Of a DNA stretch of 64,000 nucleotides, positions 17,027 through 26,706 are shown one piece after another. The position numbers were made by a program, and so were the translations under genes. This DNA comes from Sinimarinibacterium sp. NLF-5-8. Lineage in GTDB: Bacteria; Pseudomonadota; Gammaproteobacteria; Nevskiales; Nevskiaceae. The notes under the pieces are model-generated. The model was not told the origin of the DNA, made no database searches, and worked only from the letters and a program-made list of their open reading frames with translations. The stretch lies in assembly GCF_010092425.1 (NCBI RefSeq), contig NZ_CP048030.1, positions 310,001 through 374,000 of the forward strand. Direction: 5' to 3'. Within the stretch, counting starts at the first letter, position 1, and each line of letters starts with the position of its first letter.

Positions 17027-18061
17027 ATGGTGGCGGCTGACCCTGTCGTTTTAGCGATTGACGCCATGAGTGGCGACCACGGTCACAAAGTGATCGTGGA
17101 CGCTGCTCTTTTGGCGTTGTCGTCTCATCCTGAGCTGCATCTGGTGCTGGTGGGCGATGAGCCGACTTTGCGCGCGACGCTGGAGATGCGGCATGCCTCG
17201 GACAATGCGCGCATCCAGCTTCAGCATGCGGCCGAGGTGGTGGCGATGGACGAATCGCCGTCCAAAGTGCTGCGCGGCAAAAAAGACTCATCGATGCGGG
17301 TGGCGATCGATGCCGTCAAGAGCGGGCGTGCCCAGGCGGCTGTGTCGGCGGGGAACACCGGGGCGTTGATGGCAACCGCCAAGTTTGTGCTGAAAACCCT
17401 GCCGGGGATTGATCGTCCGGCGATCATCTCCCCGCTGCCGTCCCAGCGCGGGCGGGTTTATATGCTGGATCTGGGCGCCAACGCCGAATGCAGTGCCGAG
17501 CAGTTGCTGCAATTTGCCATCATGGGCGCTGCCCTGGTGACCACCGCCGAGGGCATCGAGCGGCCGCGTGTGGCCTTGCTGAATATTGGCGAAGAAGAAA
17601 TCAAGGGCAACGAAACGATCCGCCAGGCCGCGCGCCTGTTGCAGGATTCGCCGCTCAATTACGTTGGTTTTGTCGAGGGCGACGGCATTTTTCTCAAGGA
17701 TCTGGATGTGGTGGTGTGCGACGGCTTTGTCGGCAACATTGCACTCAAGGCCGGGGAGGGCGTTGCCAAGCTGTTGGCGTACTACATCAAGCAGGAATTC
17801 CAGCGCTCGCTGTTGACTCGCATGAGCGCGATGCTGGTGTTGCCGGTGCTCAAGGCGCTGAAGGGGCGGATGGATCCGGGGCGGCTCAACGGCGCCAGTT
17901 TTGTGGGGCTCAACGGCATCGTCATCAAGTCGCATGGCAGTGCCGATGCGCAGGCTTTTGCCGCCGCCATTGATGTGGCCGTGCGCGCGGTGCAGCAGGC
18001 ATTGCCGCACAGGATCACCGGCTTGCTGAAAGCGGCGCTGCCGCCATCGGTCAAGGACTGA
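17027..18061 (+). CDS. plsX: Phosphate acyltransferase PlsX
   Basis: 344 residues. PlsX converts acyl-ACP to acyl-phosphate, the first step of phosphatidic acid synthesis in the PlsX/Y route, on the inner face of the membrane. Conserved motifs seen are AIDAMSGDHG at the N-terminus, SAGNTGALMA, DLGANAECSAEQLLQFA, NIGEEEIKGNE and CDGFVGNIALKAGEG. ATG at 17027 is used; a GTG follows directly. The usual fabH-fabD-fabG-acpP genes are not downstream; instead the gene converges on glnD after about 50 bp. Confidence 0.95.
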   Translation: MVAADPVVLAIDAMSGDHGHKVIVDAALLALSSHPELHLVLVGDEPTLRATLEMRHASDNARIQLQHAAEVVAMDESPSKVLRGKKDSSMRVAIDAVKSGRAQAAVSAGNTGALMATAKFVLKTLPGIDRPAIISPLPSQRGRVYMLDLGANAECSAEQLLQFAIMGAALVTTAEGIERPRVALLNIGEEEIKGNETIRQAARLLQDSPLNYVGFVEGDGIFLKDLDVVVCDGFVGNIALKAGEGVAKLLAYYIKQEFQRSLLTRMSAMLVLPVLKALKGRMDPGRLNGASFVGLNGIVIKSHGSADAQAFAAAIDVAVRAVQQALPHRITGLLKAALPPSVKD

Positions 18062-18113
18062 TTCGGCGCTGTTGTGCGCGGCGGCCTCCCGGCGGCGGGC
18101 TTTGTGCGGTTGT

Positions 18114-20792
18114 TTATGCCCCGTCGCGCCGGTCGAGTGTGCGGATCAGCACGTCGCGTAATTCGTTGAGGGCTTTTTCATCGGTGATCGGGCGATGCAT
18201 TCGATCGGTGATGGTGAACACGTCTTCAGCGCGCGCGCCGATGGTGGCGATCTTGGCGGCGTTGAGCAGCAACCCCCGTTTCTGGAATACCCGACCGATC
18301 AGTGACAGCAGGCCGGGCTGATCGGCGGTGATCAGCTCCAGCAATGTGCGGCGGCGCGCGTGATCCTGGTGAAAATAGACTTGGGTGGGCGTGTCGAAGT
18401 GGCGAAGGCGGCGTGGGGTGTCGCGGTTGATCTGCACGGTTGAGGCTTCGGGGTCGCGCAGAACCTTGCGCAGGGCGTGCTGGATTTCTTCGCGGCGCAT
18501 GCCGTCGATGATCTGGGCGGGGTCGTGTTCGCTGACGACGTAGGAGTCCAGAACAAAGCCGTCATCGGTGGTGTGCAGGCGAGCATCGAGAATGTTGAGA
18601 CCGAGTTTGGCCAGCACGCCAGTGGACAGGCCGAACAGGTGGTCACGATCGCGCGTGTAGACGAATACGGTGGTGCCGTGCGCGTCGATGCGATTGACCA
18701 GAACGATGGGCAGGTCGTGTTCCTGTGCGCTGGCAATGGCAGGCAGTTGCCAGGCGAGTTCTTCGGCGCTGTGGCGCAAAAAATAATCTTCATCAAAGCG
18801 TGCCCAGTGCTGATCGACGGTGGCATCGGGCAGAACGTCGCAGAGCAGGGCGCGCGCAACGGTGCGGGCGTGGGTGCTGCGCTCATGTTCGAGCCGTCTG
18901 GGGTCGATTTCGCCTTCGAGCAGGCGCGCGCTTTGCAGGTACAGGTCCTTGAGCAGGGCGGCGCGCCAGGTATTCCACAGCGCCGGATTGGTGCCGCGAA
19001 TATCGGCGCAGGTCAGCAAAAACAGATAGTCCAGGCGACTGCGCTGGCCGACGATGCCGGCGAATTCGGCAATGACATTGGCATCGGAGATGTCTTTTTT
19101 CTGGGCGGTCAGGGACATCAACAAATGCTGGCGTACCAGCCAGGCAACCAGTTCGGCATCGGCGTGGGACAGCCCGTGAGCGAGGCAGAATGCTTCGGCT
19201 TCTGCTGCGCCAATCGTCGAATGGTCGCCGCCTCGCCCTTTGCCCAGGTCATGCCAGAACGCGGCCAGATACAGCAGCTCGGGCTTGGGCAGTTGCTGCA
19301 TCACCTCGCTGCAAAACGGCACTTCGTGAGCAAAGCGAGGCATGGCAAAGCGTCGTGCGTTGCGCAGGACGTAAAGAATGTGCTCGTCTACGGTGAGGGT
19401 ATGAAACAGATCGAATTGCATCAGGCCGACGATGCTGCCGAACTCGGGAATATAACGTCCGAGCACGCCATAGCGGTTCATCCGCCGCAGATTGCGGGTC
19501 AGGCCACGCCCCTGGCGGAACATGGCCATGAACAGTGCGCGAGCCTTGACGGAAGTGCGCACTTCGCGGGTGAGCAGGTGGTTGTCGCGCAGGATCATGC
19601 GCAGCGTTTGCGCGCGGATGCCGGCCAGCTTGGGATGCTGTTGCAGAAGCAGGAAGATTTCGAGCAAGGCCCAGGGCTGACGTTTGAAAACCTCGTCATC
19701 GCGCGCTTCGATGATGTGATGGCGCACCGCAAAGCGCGCGTTCAGCGCGCTGGGTTTGCTGATATCCGGGTGCAGAATCGCTTCTTCAAACAGTTGCAGC
19801 AGCATGTCGTTCAGGCACGACAGGCTTTTGATGGTGCGGTAATACAGCTGCATGAACTGTTCGACCGCCTTGTTGTGATCGGTGTCGACATAGCCAAACA
19901 GCGCAGCGACCTTGATCTGGCTGTCAAACAGCAGGCGATCTTCGTGGCGGCCATTGAGCATGTGCAGGGCAAAGCGAACGCGCCACAGAAAATCCTGGCC
20001 GGCGAACAGCTCATCGCACTCCTGCTTGGTCAGAAAGCCGCGTTCACGCAGCTCGTGCAGCGTCTGGGCGCCGAAGTGGCGCTTGGTGACCCAGCGGATG
20101 GTGTCGAGATCACGCAGGCCGCCCGGACTCTCTTTGACGTTGGGTTCGAGTTTGTAGCCGGTGTCATCGTATTTGCGGTGGCGCGCGATCTGTTCATTGC
20201 GTTTGCCTTCAAAAAACGCGCGCACCGGCCAGATCTGATCAGGGGTGATGGCGGTCTGGAGCTGCGCAAACAAAGCGGCGTCACCTGCCAGCAGCCGTGC
20301 TTCGATGAGGTTGGTGATGACGGTCAGATCATCACGGGCGGCCTCCACGCAACCCGCCACGCTGCGCACGCTCTGGCTGATCTGCAGGCCGATATCCCAG
20401 CAAAATGCAGTCAGGGCTTCCAGTGCGCTGCGTCGGGTTTGCAGCGTGATTTCATCCGGGTAGAGCAGTAACAGGTCGATGTCGGAGTGGGGCAGCAGTT
20501 CATTGCGCCCGTAACCGCCGACAGCGATCAAGGCCATGCCGTGGTCACTGTCGGGGAGAAACTTTTGCCAGGCGCAGCGCAGCACTTCATCGACGAGGTG
20601 ACCGCGCGCGCGCACCAGTGCGGCCGCAGACAGACCGTCGGCAAACAGGCTGTAAAGCCGTTCATGCCCCCATTGCAGCGTGTCGTGGAATGCGGCGGTG
20701 GTCGAGCCGCCCTGTGCGAGTCTGGCGCGAATGCGCGCGGCACCGAACAATGTGGCGGCTTCGTCTTCGCCTGCGATGGGCGCGACGCTCAT
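18114..20792 (-). CDS. glnD: PII uridylyltransferase/uridylyl-removing enzyme
   Basis: 892 residues. GlnD senses glutamine and uridylylates or de-uridylylates PII proteins, controlling nitrogen assimilation. The order is a nucleotidyltransferase domain with GGYGRNELLPHSDIDLLLL, a helical linker, an HD domain with LAAFWHDLGKGRGGDHSTIG, and two C-terminal ACT domains (from about 690). ATG at 20792 is used because AAGGA precedes it and an upstream GTG would run into map. It lies 31 bp after map on the same strand. Confidence 0.96.
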   Translation of the reverse strand: MSVAPIAGEDEAATLFGAARIRARLAQGGSTTAAFHDTLQWGHERLYSLFADGLSAAALVRARGHLVDEVLRCAWQKFLPDSDHGMALIAVGGYGRNELLPHSDIDLLLLYPDEITLQTRRSALEALTAFCWDIGLQISQSVRSVAGCVEAARDDLTVITNLIEARLLAGDAALFAQLQTAITPDQIWPVRAFFEGKRNEQIARHRKYDDTGYKLEPNVKESPGGLRDLDTIRWVTKRHFGAQTLHELRERGFLTKQECDELFAGQDFLWRVRFALHMLNGRHEDRLLFDSQIKVAALFGYVDTDHNKAVEQFMQLYYRTIKSLSCLNDMLLQLFEEAILHPDISKPSALNARFAVRHHIIEARDDEVFKRQPWALLEIFLLLQQHPKLAGIRAQTLRMILRDNHLLTREVRTSVKARALFMAMFRQGRGLTRNLRRMNRYGVLGRYIPEFGSIVGLMQFDLFHTLTVDEHILYVLRNARRFAMPRFAHEVPFCSEVMQQLPKPELLYLAAFWHDLGKGRGGDHSTIGAAEAEAFCLAHGLSHADAELVAWLVRQHLLMSLTAQKKDISDANVIAEFAGIVGQRSRLDYLFLLTCADIRGTNPALWNTWRAALLKDLYLQSARLLEGEIDPRRLEHERSTHARTVARALLCDVLPDATVDQHWARFDEDYFLRHSAEELAWQLPAIASAQEHDLPIVLVNRIDAHGTTVFVYTRDRDHLFGLSTGVLAKLGLNILDARLHTTDDGFVLDSYVVSEHDPAQIIDGMRREEIQHALRKVLRDPEASTVQINRDTPRRLRHFDTPTQVYFHQDHARRRTLLELITADQPGLLSLIGRVFQKRGLLLNAAKIATIGARAEDVFTITDRMHRPITDEKALNELRDVLIRTLDRRDGA

Positions 20793-20823
20793 GACGGCTG
20801 TTCCTTGAAGGTTGCTTGTGGGG

Positions 20824-21603
20824 TTACAACGCACCGTTGCGCAGCGTCAGCACTTCATGGCCGGTTGGCGTGACCAGAATCGTGTGCTCCCATTGGGCCG
20901 ATAACGAATGATCCTTGGTGACCACCGTCCAGGCGTCGGGCAGCAGCTTGATGTCGGCACGACCTGCGTTGACCATCGGCTCGATCGTGAAAGTCATGCC
21001 TTCCTGCAACTCGATGCCGGTGCCGGGGCGGCCATAGTGCAGCACTTGCGGATCCTCGTGAAAAACGCGACCGATGCCGTGGCCGCAATATTCACGGACG
21101 ACGGAAAAACCGCGCTGTTCGATGTATTGCTGGATTGCATGGCCGATATCGCCCAGCCGCACGCCGGGGGCAACCCTGTTGATGCCTTCGATCATCGCCT
21201 CATGCGTGGTCTCGGTCAGGCGACGGGCGAGGATGCTGGGCTCGCCGACGTAGAACATCTGGCTGGTGTCGCCGTGAAAGCCATCGCGGATCACGGTGAC
21301 GTCGATGTTGATGACGTCGCCTTTTTTCAGCACCTTGGGTCCCGGGATGCCGTGGCACACCACATGGTTGACCGAGGTGCAGATCGACTTGGGAAATGGC
21401 ATCCGGCCCGGGGCGCCGCCGTAGTTCAGTGGCGCCGGGATGTCCCCCTGGGCAACGATGAATTCGTGACACAGGCGATTGATTTCATCGGTGCTGACGC
21501 CCGCCTTGACGTGTGGCGCAATCATCAGCAGGACTTCTGCGGCAGCCTGTCCGGCTTCGCGCATCTTTTGTTGTTCTTCGGGGGTTTTGATTGTGATCGA
21601 CAT
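20824..21603 (-). CDS. map: Type I methionine aminopeptidase
   Basis: 259 residues. It removes the N-terminal Met from nascent proteins in the cytoplasm. The metal ligands are visible: [21 protein letters not shown] (two Asp), [12 protein letters not shown] (His), [10 protein letters not shown] (Glu) and the final Glu in SAQWEHTI. The start [10 protein letters not shown] is typical, and the frame is open much further upstream without similarity. It is divergent from rpsB, the common gammaproteobacterial order, and upstream of glnD. Confidence 0.97.
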   Translation of the reverse strand: MSITIKTPEEQQKMREAGQAAAEVLLMIAPHVKAGVSTDEINRLCHEFIVAQGDIPAPLNYGGAPGRMPFPKSICTSVNHVVCHGIPGPKVLKKGDVINIDVTVIRDGFHGDTSQMFYVGEPSILARRLTETTHEAMIEGINRVAPGVRLGDIGHAIQQYIEQRGFSVVREYCGHGIGRVFHEDPQVLHYGRPGTGIELQEGMTFTIEPMVNAGRADIKLLPDAWTVVTKDHSLSAQWEHTILVTPTGHEVLTLRNGAL

Positions 21604-21706
21604 CAGTGGTTCGTCAGCGCATCGTCCAGGCGATGGTGGACGGGCAGAGGCACAAGCTGCGCAGACGCCGTTTGTACTGCGCCCTCTACCCGTGGAGGGG
21701 CGGCTA

Positions 21707-21715
21707 TGGTATAAA
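21707..21715 (+). promoter_or_regulatory. Extended -10 promoter of rpsB-tsf
   Basis: TG-G-TATAAA, an extended -10 in the map-rpsB gap. No strong -35 is seen at 17 bp. Transcription would begin near 21722 and give a leader of about 110 nt. Confidence 0.6.
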
Positions 21716-21766
21716 GCGCGCCCTTCAAAGGCAATGTGCAACAAACATGGCCTTTGATGAATCCAT

Positions 21767-21823
21767 CCGCACCAGCTTGGGTGAACTTTCACATCGGGTG
21801 CGGTTTGCCAAAAACCCAAGGAG
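21767..21823 (+). promoter_or_regulatory. rpsB leader hairpin with pseudoknot onto the SD
   Basis: A 7-bp stem (CCGCACC 21767-21773 with GGTGCGG 21797-21803) encloses a loop with CTTGGG (21776-21781). That loop is exactly complementary to CCCAAG (21815-21820), which overlaps the AAGGAG Shine-Dalgarno of rpsB. Loop-SD pairing would form a pseudoknot and hide the ribosome site. S2 is known to repress rpsB-tsf through a conserved leader in gammaproteobacteria; assigning this structure to that control is inference. Confidence 0.6.
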
Positions 21824-21830
21824 TATTGTC

Positions 21831-22658
21831 ATGACGAATGTCACCATGCGTCAGTTGCTGGAAGCGGGCGTCCATTTTGGTCACCGCACGCGCTACTGGA
21901 ATCCGAAGATGCAGGAATACATCTTCGGCGATCGCAATCGTATCCATATCATCAACCTTGAGCAGACGCTGCCGATGCTCAAGGATGCCTGCTCGTTCAC
22001 GGGCAAGGTTGCCGCCAGTGGCGGTCGCGTCCTGTTTGTGGGCACCAAGCGCGCTGCGCGCGACGTGATGCAGGAAGAAGCCACACGCGCCGGCATGCCG
22101 TACATCAACCAGCGCTGGCTGGGCGGTACGCTGACCAACTTCAAGACCGTCAAGACCTCGGTCAAGCGCCTGATCGAGATGGAAAAGCAGGTTGAGGACG
22201 GCACCATCAATCGTCTCAACAAAAAAGAACAGCTGACGTTTACGCGCGAGTTGGAAAAGCTGCGCAAGTCGCTGGGCGGCATCAAGGGTATGCCGAGCCT
22301 GCCGGATTGTCTGTTCATCATTGATACCGGCTACGAAAAAAATGCCATCGCTGAAGCCCGCAAGCTGGGGATTCCGGTGGTCGCGGTGGTCGATACCAAC
22401 AACGATCCGTCGGTCGTCGATTATGTCGTGCCGGGCAATGACGATGCCACGCGCGCGATCCGTGTTTACGCCCAGTGTGTGGCCGATGCCATCATCGAAG
22501 GGCGCGGCAGCAACCCGATCGCCCACCAGGTCGAAGAGCTGGTCGAAGCCAGCGAAGAGCGTCAAGCCCCGCGTCGTCCGCGCCCCAGCGGCCCGCGCAA
22601 GCCGGGTGCTGACAACCGTGGCGGCCGTGGCCGTCGTTCCAACGATTCGGAGGAATAA
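21831..22658 (+). CDS. rpsB: 30S ribosomal protein S2
   Basis: 275 residues. It starts [20 protein letters not shown] as expected for S2, followed by [41 protein letters not shown] and [18 protein letters not shown]2 binds late on the platform side of the 30S subunit. The C-terminus is a basic RP/GR-rich extension longer than in E. coli. AAGGAG precedes the ATG and is part of the leader structure. tsf follows after 5 bp, giving the universal rpsB-tsf operon. Confidence 0.98.
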   Translation: MTNVTMRQLLEAGVHFGHRTRYWNPKMQEYIFGDRNRIHIINLEQTLPMLKDACSFTGKVAASGGRVLFVGTKRAARDVMQEEATRAGMPYINQRWLGGTLTNFKTVKTSVKRLIEMEKQVEDGTINRLNKKEQLTFTRELEKLRKSLGGIKGMPSLPDCLFIIDTGYEKNAIAEARKLGIPVVAVVDTNNDPSVVDYVVPGNDDATRAIRVYAQCVADAIIEGRGSNPIAHQVEELVEASEERQAPRRPRPSGPRKPGADNRGGRGRRSNDSEE

Positions 22659-22663
22659 ATCTG

Positions 22664-23707
22664 ATGGCGCAAGTAACTGCTGCCCTTGTCAAGGAATTGC
22701 GTGACCGCACCGGTGCGGGGATGGGCGATTGCAAAAAAGCCCTGGATGCCACAGGTGGCGATATCGAACTGGCGGTTGAAAAGCTGCGCATGGATGGCGC
22801 GGCCAAGGCCGATAAAAAAGCCAGCCGCACAGCGGCCGAAGGGGTTCTGTCCTTTGCCGTGGATGATGCGGCAGTTGCCGTGGCAGAACTGAACTGCGAA
22901 ACCGATTTTGTCGGCAAGGGTGACGAGTTCCGCGCGCTGGCCAAACGCGCTGCCGAGGCCGCGCTCAAGCATCGTCCGGCCACGGTCGAGGCCTTGGTTC
23001 AGATCAACGACGGCGCCGAAACGCTCGATGAAACCCGTCGCGCGATGGTCGGGCGCATTGGTGAGAACATGACCATCCGTCGCTTTGAAGTGGTCGAAAA
23101 GGCGGGCGGTCCGCTGGTGACCTACATGCACCCCGGCGACAAGATCGGCGTGATCGTGGCCATGGCGTCTGGTGATCAGACCACGGCCAAGGATGTGGCC
23201 ATGCACATTGCTGCAATGAGCCCGCGCTTCATGGATGCCGCTTCATTTTCCGATGAGGCCATTGCTGCCGAGCGCAAGATCATCGAAGCCACCGTGGCGC
23301 AGGAGCAGGATGAGGCCAAGGCCGAATCTGAAAAACTGGCAGCGGTATTGGCCGAGATGGATGCCGAAAAAACCAACGGCGTCTATGACGGCCTGTCCGA
23401 TGAGGACAAAAAGAGCTGGGATGATGACTATGCGGTCATCAAGAAGAAGTTCGGCGGTGGTTTTCGTGCCAAGCCTGCCGAAATTCTGGCCAAGATGATC
23501 GACGGCAAGGTCAACAAGTTCATCTCTGAAAACACGCTGATGGGACAGCAGTTTGTCAAAAGCAGCGACCAGACCGTTGAGCAGATGCTCAAGGACAAGG
23601 GCGCCAAGGTGGCGCGCTTTGTACGCTTTGCGGTGGGTGAAGGCATCGAAAAACAGCAGGTTGATTTTGCTGCCGAAGTGATGGCGCAAGCCGGCATCAA
23701 AGCCTGA
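22664..23707 (+). CDS. tsf: Elongation factor Ts
   Basis: 347 residues. EF-Ts is the guanine nucleotide exchange factor of EF-Tu. The UBA-like N-terminus reads [20 protein letters not shown] and the EF-Tu contact reads [20 protein letters not shown]. It is about 55-60 residues longer than typical gammaproteobacterial EF-Ts; the extra length is in a charged, probably helical region near 205-285 (for example [20 protein letters not shown]). The co-operonic rpsB lies 5 bp upstream; a terminator lies downstream. Confidence 0.97.
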   Translation: MAQVTAALVKELRDRTGAGMGDCKKALDATGGDIELAVEKLRMDGAAKADKKASRTAAEGVLSFAVDDAAVAVAELNCETDFVGKGDEFRALAKRAAEAALKHRPATVEALVQINDGAETLDETRRAMVGRIGENMTIRRFEVVEKAGGPLVTYMHPGDKIGVIVAMASGDQTTAKDVAMHIAAMSPRFMDAASFSDEAIAAERKIIEATVAQEQDEAKAESEKLAAVLAEMDAEKTNGVYDGLSDEDKKSWDDDYAVIKKKFGGGFRAKPAEILAKMIDGKVNKFISENTLMGQQFVKSSDQTVEQMLKDKGAKVARFVRFAVGEGIEKQQVDFAAEVMAQAGIKA

Positions 23708-23734
23708 TCGGCGTTATCATCCTGCGCTGTAACC

Positions 23735-23766
23735 ACAACAAAGCCCCGACCTCGGGGCTTTGTTGT
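23735..23766. terminator. Intrinsic terminator after tsf
   Basis: Perfect 15-bp inverted repeat (23735-23749 with 23752-23766), core GCCCCGA/TCGGGGC with A- and T-rich outer ends. It separates rpsB-tsf from pyrH, although pyrH could still receive read-through. Confidence 0.85.
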
Positions 23767-23799
23767 AAGACTCCCACGGATTCCAAAAGGAACTCAATC

Positions 23800-24522
23800 A
23801 TGACGGCTCGGCCTGCATATCGACGGATTCTCCTCAAATTGTCCGGTGAGGCGCTGATGGGGCAGCTCGGATTTGGGATTGATCCCCAAGTCGTCGGATT
23901 TCTTGCCCGGGAGATCAAGGCTGTTGTCGACGCCGGGGTGGAGGTTGCATTGGTTGTGGGCGGCGGCAACATCTTCCGTGGTGAAGGTTTGGCCAAGGCT
24001 GGGATCGACCGTGTGACCGGCGACCACATGGGCATGCTGGCCACGGTGATGAATGCGCTGGCGCTGCAGGATGCGATGGAGCGCATTGGCCTGAAGGTGC
24101 GGGTGCAATCGGCCTTGCGCATCAATGAGGTTTGCGAGGACTACATTCGCCGCAAGGCTGTGCGGCATCTCGAAAAGGGCCGGGTGGTGGTTTTTTCTGC
24201 CGGAACCGGCAACCCGTTTTTTACCACCGATTCGGCGGCGGCACTGCGCGCGGTCGAAATCGAGGCCGATCTGATTCTCAAGGCAACCAAGGTTGATGGT
24301 ATCTACACGGCCGACCCCAAGAAGCACGCAGACGCCCGCCGGTATGACCAGCTGACCTACGATCAGGCGCTGGATCAGCGCCTGGGGGTCATGGATCAAA
24401 CCGCCATGGTGCTGTGCCGGGATCACAACATGCGCCTGTGCGTCTACGACATGGATCGCCCCGGTGCGCTTCAGGCCATCGTTCAGGGCGACGACAGCAT
24501 CGGTACGCGCGTCCATGTCTAA
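23800..24522 (+). CDS. pyrH: Uridylate kinase
   Basis: 240 residues, a hexameric amino-acid-kinase-fold enzyme that makes UDP from UMP in the cytoplasm. The sequence shows [13 protein letters not shown] at the N-terminus, [34 protein letters not shown] and [14 protein letters not shown], all hallmark motifs. AAGGAA precedes the ATG. It lies between the tsf terminator and frr, in the conserved rpsB-tsf-pyrH-frr order. Confidence 0.98.
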   Translation: MTARPAYRRILLKLSGEALMGQLGFGIDPQVVGFLAREIKAVVDAGVEVALVVGGGNIFRGEGLAKAGIDRVTGDHMGMLATVMNALALQDAMERIGLKVRVQSALRINEVCEDYIRRKAVRHLEKGRVVVFSAGTGNPFFTTDSAAALRAVEIEADLILKATKVDGIYTADPKKHADARRYDQLTYDQALDQRLGVMDQTAMVLCRDHNMRLCVYDMDRPGALQAIVQGDDSIGTRVHV

Positions 24523-24592
24523 AGGCCATGGCATCGTTTCATCCGGCTGATATTTTGCTACCCTTCGCCGTTTCCCCATTCAGACTGCAACC

Positions 24593-25150
24593 ATGATCAA
24601 CGACATCAAGAACGACGCCTCTGCGCGGATGCAAAAAAGCGTCGAATCCCTGAAAACCGAGCTGATGAAACTGCGCACGGGCCGAGCCAGTGCGGCTTTG
24701 CTCGATCATGTCCGCGTGGACTATTACGGCAGTGAAACGCCGATTACCCAGGCGGCATCGGTCACGGTTGAAGACGCGCGGACGATCTGCATCACGGCAT
24801 GGGACAAGGGCATGATCGGGGCGATCGAAAAAGCCATCCTGACTTCCGATCTGGGGCTCAACCCGAACACGGCCGGTACGACCATCCGCATCGTCATTCC
24901 GCCGTTGACCGAAGAGCGTCGGCGTGATCTGGCCAAGGTCGTTCGCAACGAAGCGGAAGGGGCGCGGGTTGCCGTGCGCAATGTGCGCCGCGATGCCAAC
25001 CAGGCGATCAAGGATCTGGAAAAAGCCAAGACCATCAGCACCGACGAAATGAAGCGCGGCGAAACCGACATTCAAAAGCTCACCGATCAGTTCATCGGCA
25101 AGGTGGACGAGGTTGCTGCAGCCAAAGAAAAAGAATTGATGTCGATGTAA
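24593..25150 (+). CDS. frr: Ribosome recycling factor
   Basis: 185 residues, full length. RRF with EF-G splits post-termination ribosomes. The sequence has the N-terminal helix [20 protein letters not shown], then [37 protein letters not shown] and the C-terminal KEKELMSM, all typical. It is 70 bp after pyrH and 15 bp before uppS. Confidence 0.98.
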   Translation: MINDIKNDASARMQKSVESLKTELMKLRTGRASAALLDHVRVDYYGSETPITQAASVTVEDARTICITAWDKGMIGAIEKAILTSDLGLNPNTAGTTIRIVIPPLTEERRRDLAKVVRNEAEGARVAVRNVRRDANQAIKDLEKAKTISTDEMKRGETDIQKLTDQFIGKVDEVAAAKEKELMSM

Positions 25151-25165
25151 GGCCGTGGCCTGCCT

Positions 25166-25879
25166 GTGAACGGACAAACACCCGACTCACCCGCGCCACC
25201 ACAGCATGTGGCGGTGATCATGGATGGCAACGGACGCTGGGCGCAGCAGCGCAGCCGCCCGCGCACATTTGGCCATCGGGCTGGATTGCGCGCGGTGCGC
25301 AAGGTGGTGCGCGCGGCGGCCAACAGCGGCGTGGGTTACCTGACGCTGTTTGCGTTCTCGCAGGAGAACTGGAAACGCCCGGTGACGGAAGTCAACCTGC
25401 TGATTCAATTGTTCGTGACGGTGTTGCGGCGCGAGATCAGCGCGCTGCACAAAAACAAAGTGCGGATTCGCTTCATTGGGCAGCACGCCGATTTTCCCAC
25501 GGCGTTGTTGCAGCAAATGCAGCGTGCCGAGGCACTGACCCGAGAGAACACCGGCCTGCAATTGCTGGTTGCCGTTGGCTATGGCGGCCAGTGGGATATC
25601 GTCCAGGCGGCGCAGCGCGTGGTCGATCGCGGCCAGTTGCTCAGCATCGAAGGGGTGCAGGCCGAACTGGTCACGGCCGACGCGCCGGCCCCGGATTTAC
25701 TCATCCGCACCGGGGGCGAAAGCCGGATCAGCAACTTTTTGTTGTGGCAGCTTGCGTATACCGAATTATATTTTTGTGCCACGCTCTGGCCTGATTTTGA
25801 CGAGGCCGCATTTGCCGAAGCACTGGCGTGGTTTGCGGGGCGTCAACGTCGCTTTGGCTGTTTACCGGAATCTGCCTGA
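25166..25879 (+). CDS. uppS: Undecaprenyl diphosphate synthase
   Basis: 237 residues. This cis-prenyltransferase makes the C55 lipid carrier for peptidoglycan and O-antigen. The catalytic loop VAVIMDGNGRWA lies near 15-26, followed by GHRAGLRAVR, LFAFSQENWKRP and the C-terminal LLIRTGGESRISNFLLWQLA then YTELYF. The start is GTG at 25166; no nearby ATG fits the family start. Its TGA overlaps the ATG of cdsA by one base. Confidence 0.97.
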   Translation: MNGQTPDSPAPPQHVAVIMDGNGRWAQQRSRPRTFGHRAGLRAVRKVVRAAANSGVGYLTLFAFSQENWKRPVTEVNLLIQLFVTVLRREISALHKNKVRIRFIGQHADFPTALLQQMQRAEALTRENTGLQLLVAVGYGGQWDIVQAAQRVVDRGQLLSIEGVQAELVTADAPAPDLLIRTGGESRISNFLLWQLAYTELYFCATLWPDFDEAAFAEALAWFAGRQRRFGCLPESA

Positions 25880-26706
25880 TGCTTTCTCAGCGAATCATGA
25901 CTGCGGCAATCTTGCTGCCTCTGCTGCTGGCACTGGTGTGCTGGGGTTCTACGCCGCTGGTGTTTGGTGTGTTGACTGCGGTCGGGGTCGTCATTGCATG
26001 GGAATGGGCGGGGTTGACTGCCCTGCGGGGCGGCGCAGCGCGCGCGCTGTACGCAGCCATGGTCGGCGGTTTTTTACTGGCCGCCTGGAACAGCCCCCAG
26101 CGCGACAGCCATATTTTGCCCACGCTGCTGTGGCTGACCGCACTGTGGTGGCTGGCGGTGCCGTTGCTGTTTGGCGGCTTTCCTGAAAACTTGCAACGCA
26201 AGCCGATCCCGACGCTGGCAATGGCGGCACTTGGAACGTTGCTGGTGGTCACGACGATCCTGGCGCTGGTCACGCTGCATGGCATGGACAATGGCACTGC
26301 CAGGCTGCTGTATGTGCTGTTTCTGGTGTTTGCGGCCGATACCGGCGCCTATTTTGCCGGGCGGCGCTTTGGCAAGCGCAAACTGGCACCGAAAATATCC
26401 CCCGGAAAAAGTATCGAAGGCGCGTATGGCGGACTGGCACTCTGTGCTTTGTGGGCAGTCGCAGGCGCCATTTTTATTTTTGATCTCCACGGCGTGAGTC
26501 AGGTGCTGGGGTTTGTGCTGCTGTCACTGGTGGTGGCGGTTGCCAGTATCGTCGGGGATTTGACCGAATCCATGTTCAAGCGCGTGGCCGGGGTCAAGGA
26601 CAGCGGCACTATCCTGCCCGGTCATGGCGGCATGCTGGATCGTGTTGACAGCATTCTGGCTGCGGTGCCGGTGATGACGCTGGGTTTGATGTTGCTGGAG
26701 CTGTGA
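25879..26706 (+). CDS. cdsA: Phosphatidate cytidylyltransferase
   Basis: 275 residues, a polytopic inner membrane protein with about seven to eight hydrophobic segments. It makes CDP-diacylglycerol for all phospholipids. The family signature near the C-terminus reads SMFKRVAGVKDSGTILPGHG followed by GMLDRVDS; DTGAYFAGRRFGKRKLAPKI then SPGKS is also diagnostic. ATG at 25879 shares a base with the uppS stop; an upstream open frame is not needed. The gene ends in a GTGA overlap with dxr. Confidence 0.97.
   Translation: MLSQRIMTAAILLPLLLALVCWGSTPLVFGVLTAVGVVIAWEWAGLTALRGGAARALYAAMVGGFLLAAWNSPQRDSHILPTLLWLTALWWLAVPLLFGGFPENLQRKPIPTLAMAALGTLLVVTTILALVTLHGMDNGTARLLYVLFLVFAADTGAYFAGRRFGKRKLAPKISPGKSIEGAYGGLALCALWAVAGAIFIFDLHGVSQVLGFVLLSLVVAVASIVGDLTESMFKRVAGVKDSGTILPGHGGMLDRVDSILAAVPVMTLGLMLLEL

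Noticed and set aside
18477-20471. 664-codon plus-strand frame opposite glnD
   Set aside because: Long, but antisense to a complete GlnD with all domains; no recognisable motifs and no ribosome site.
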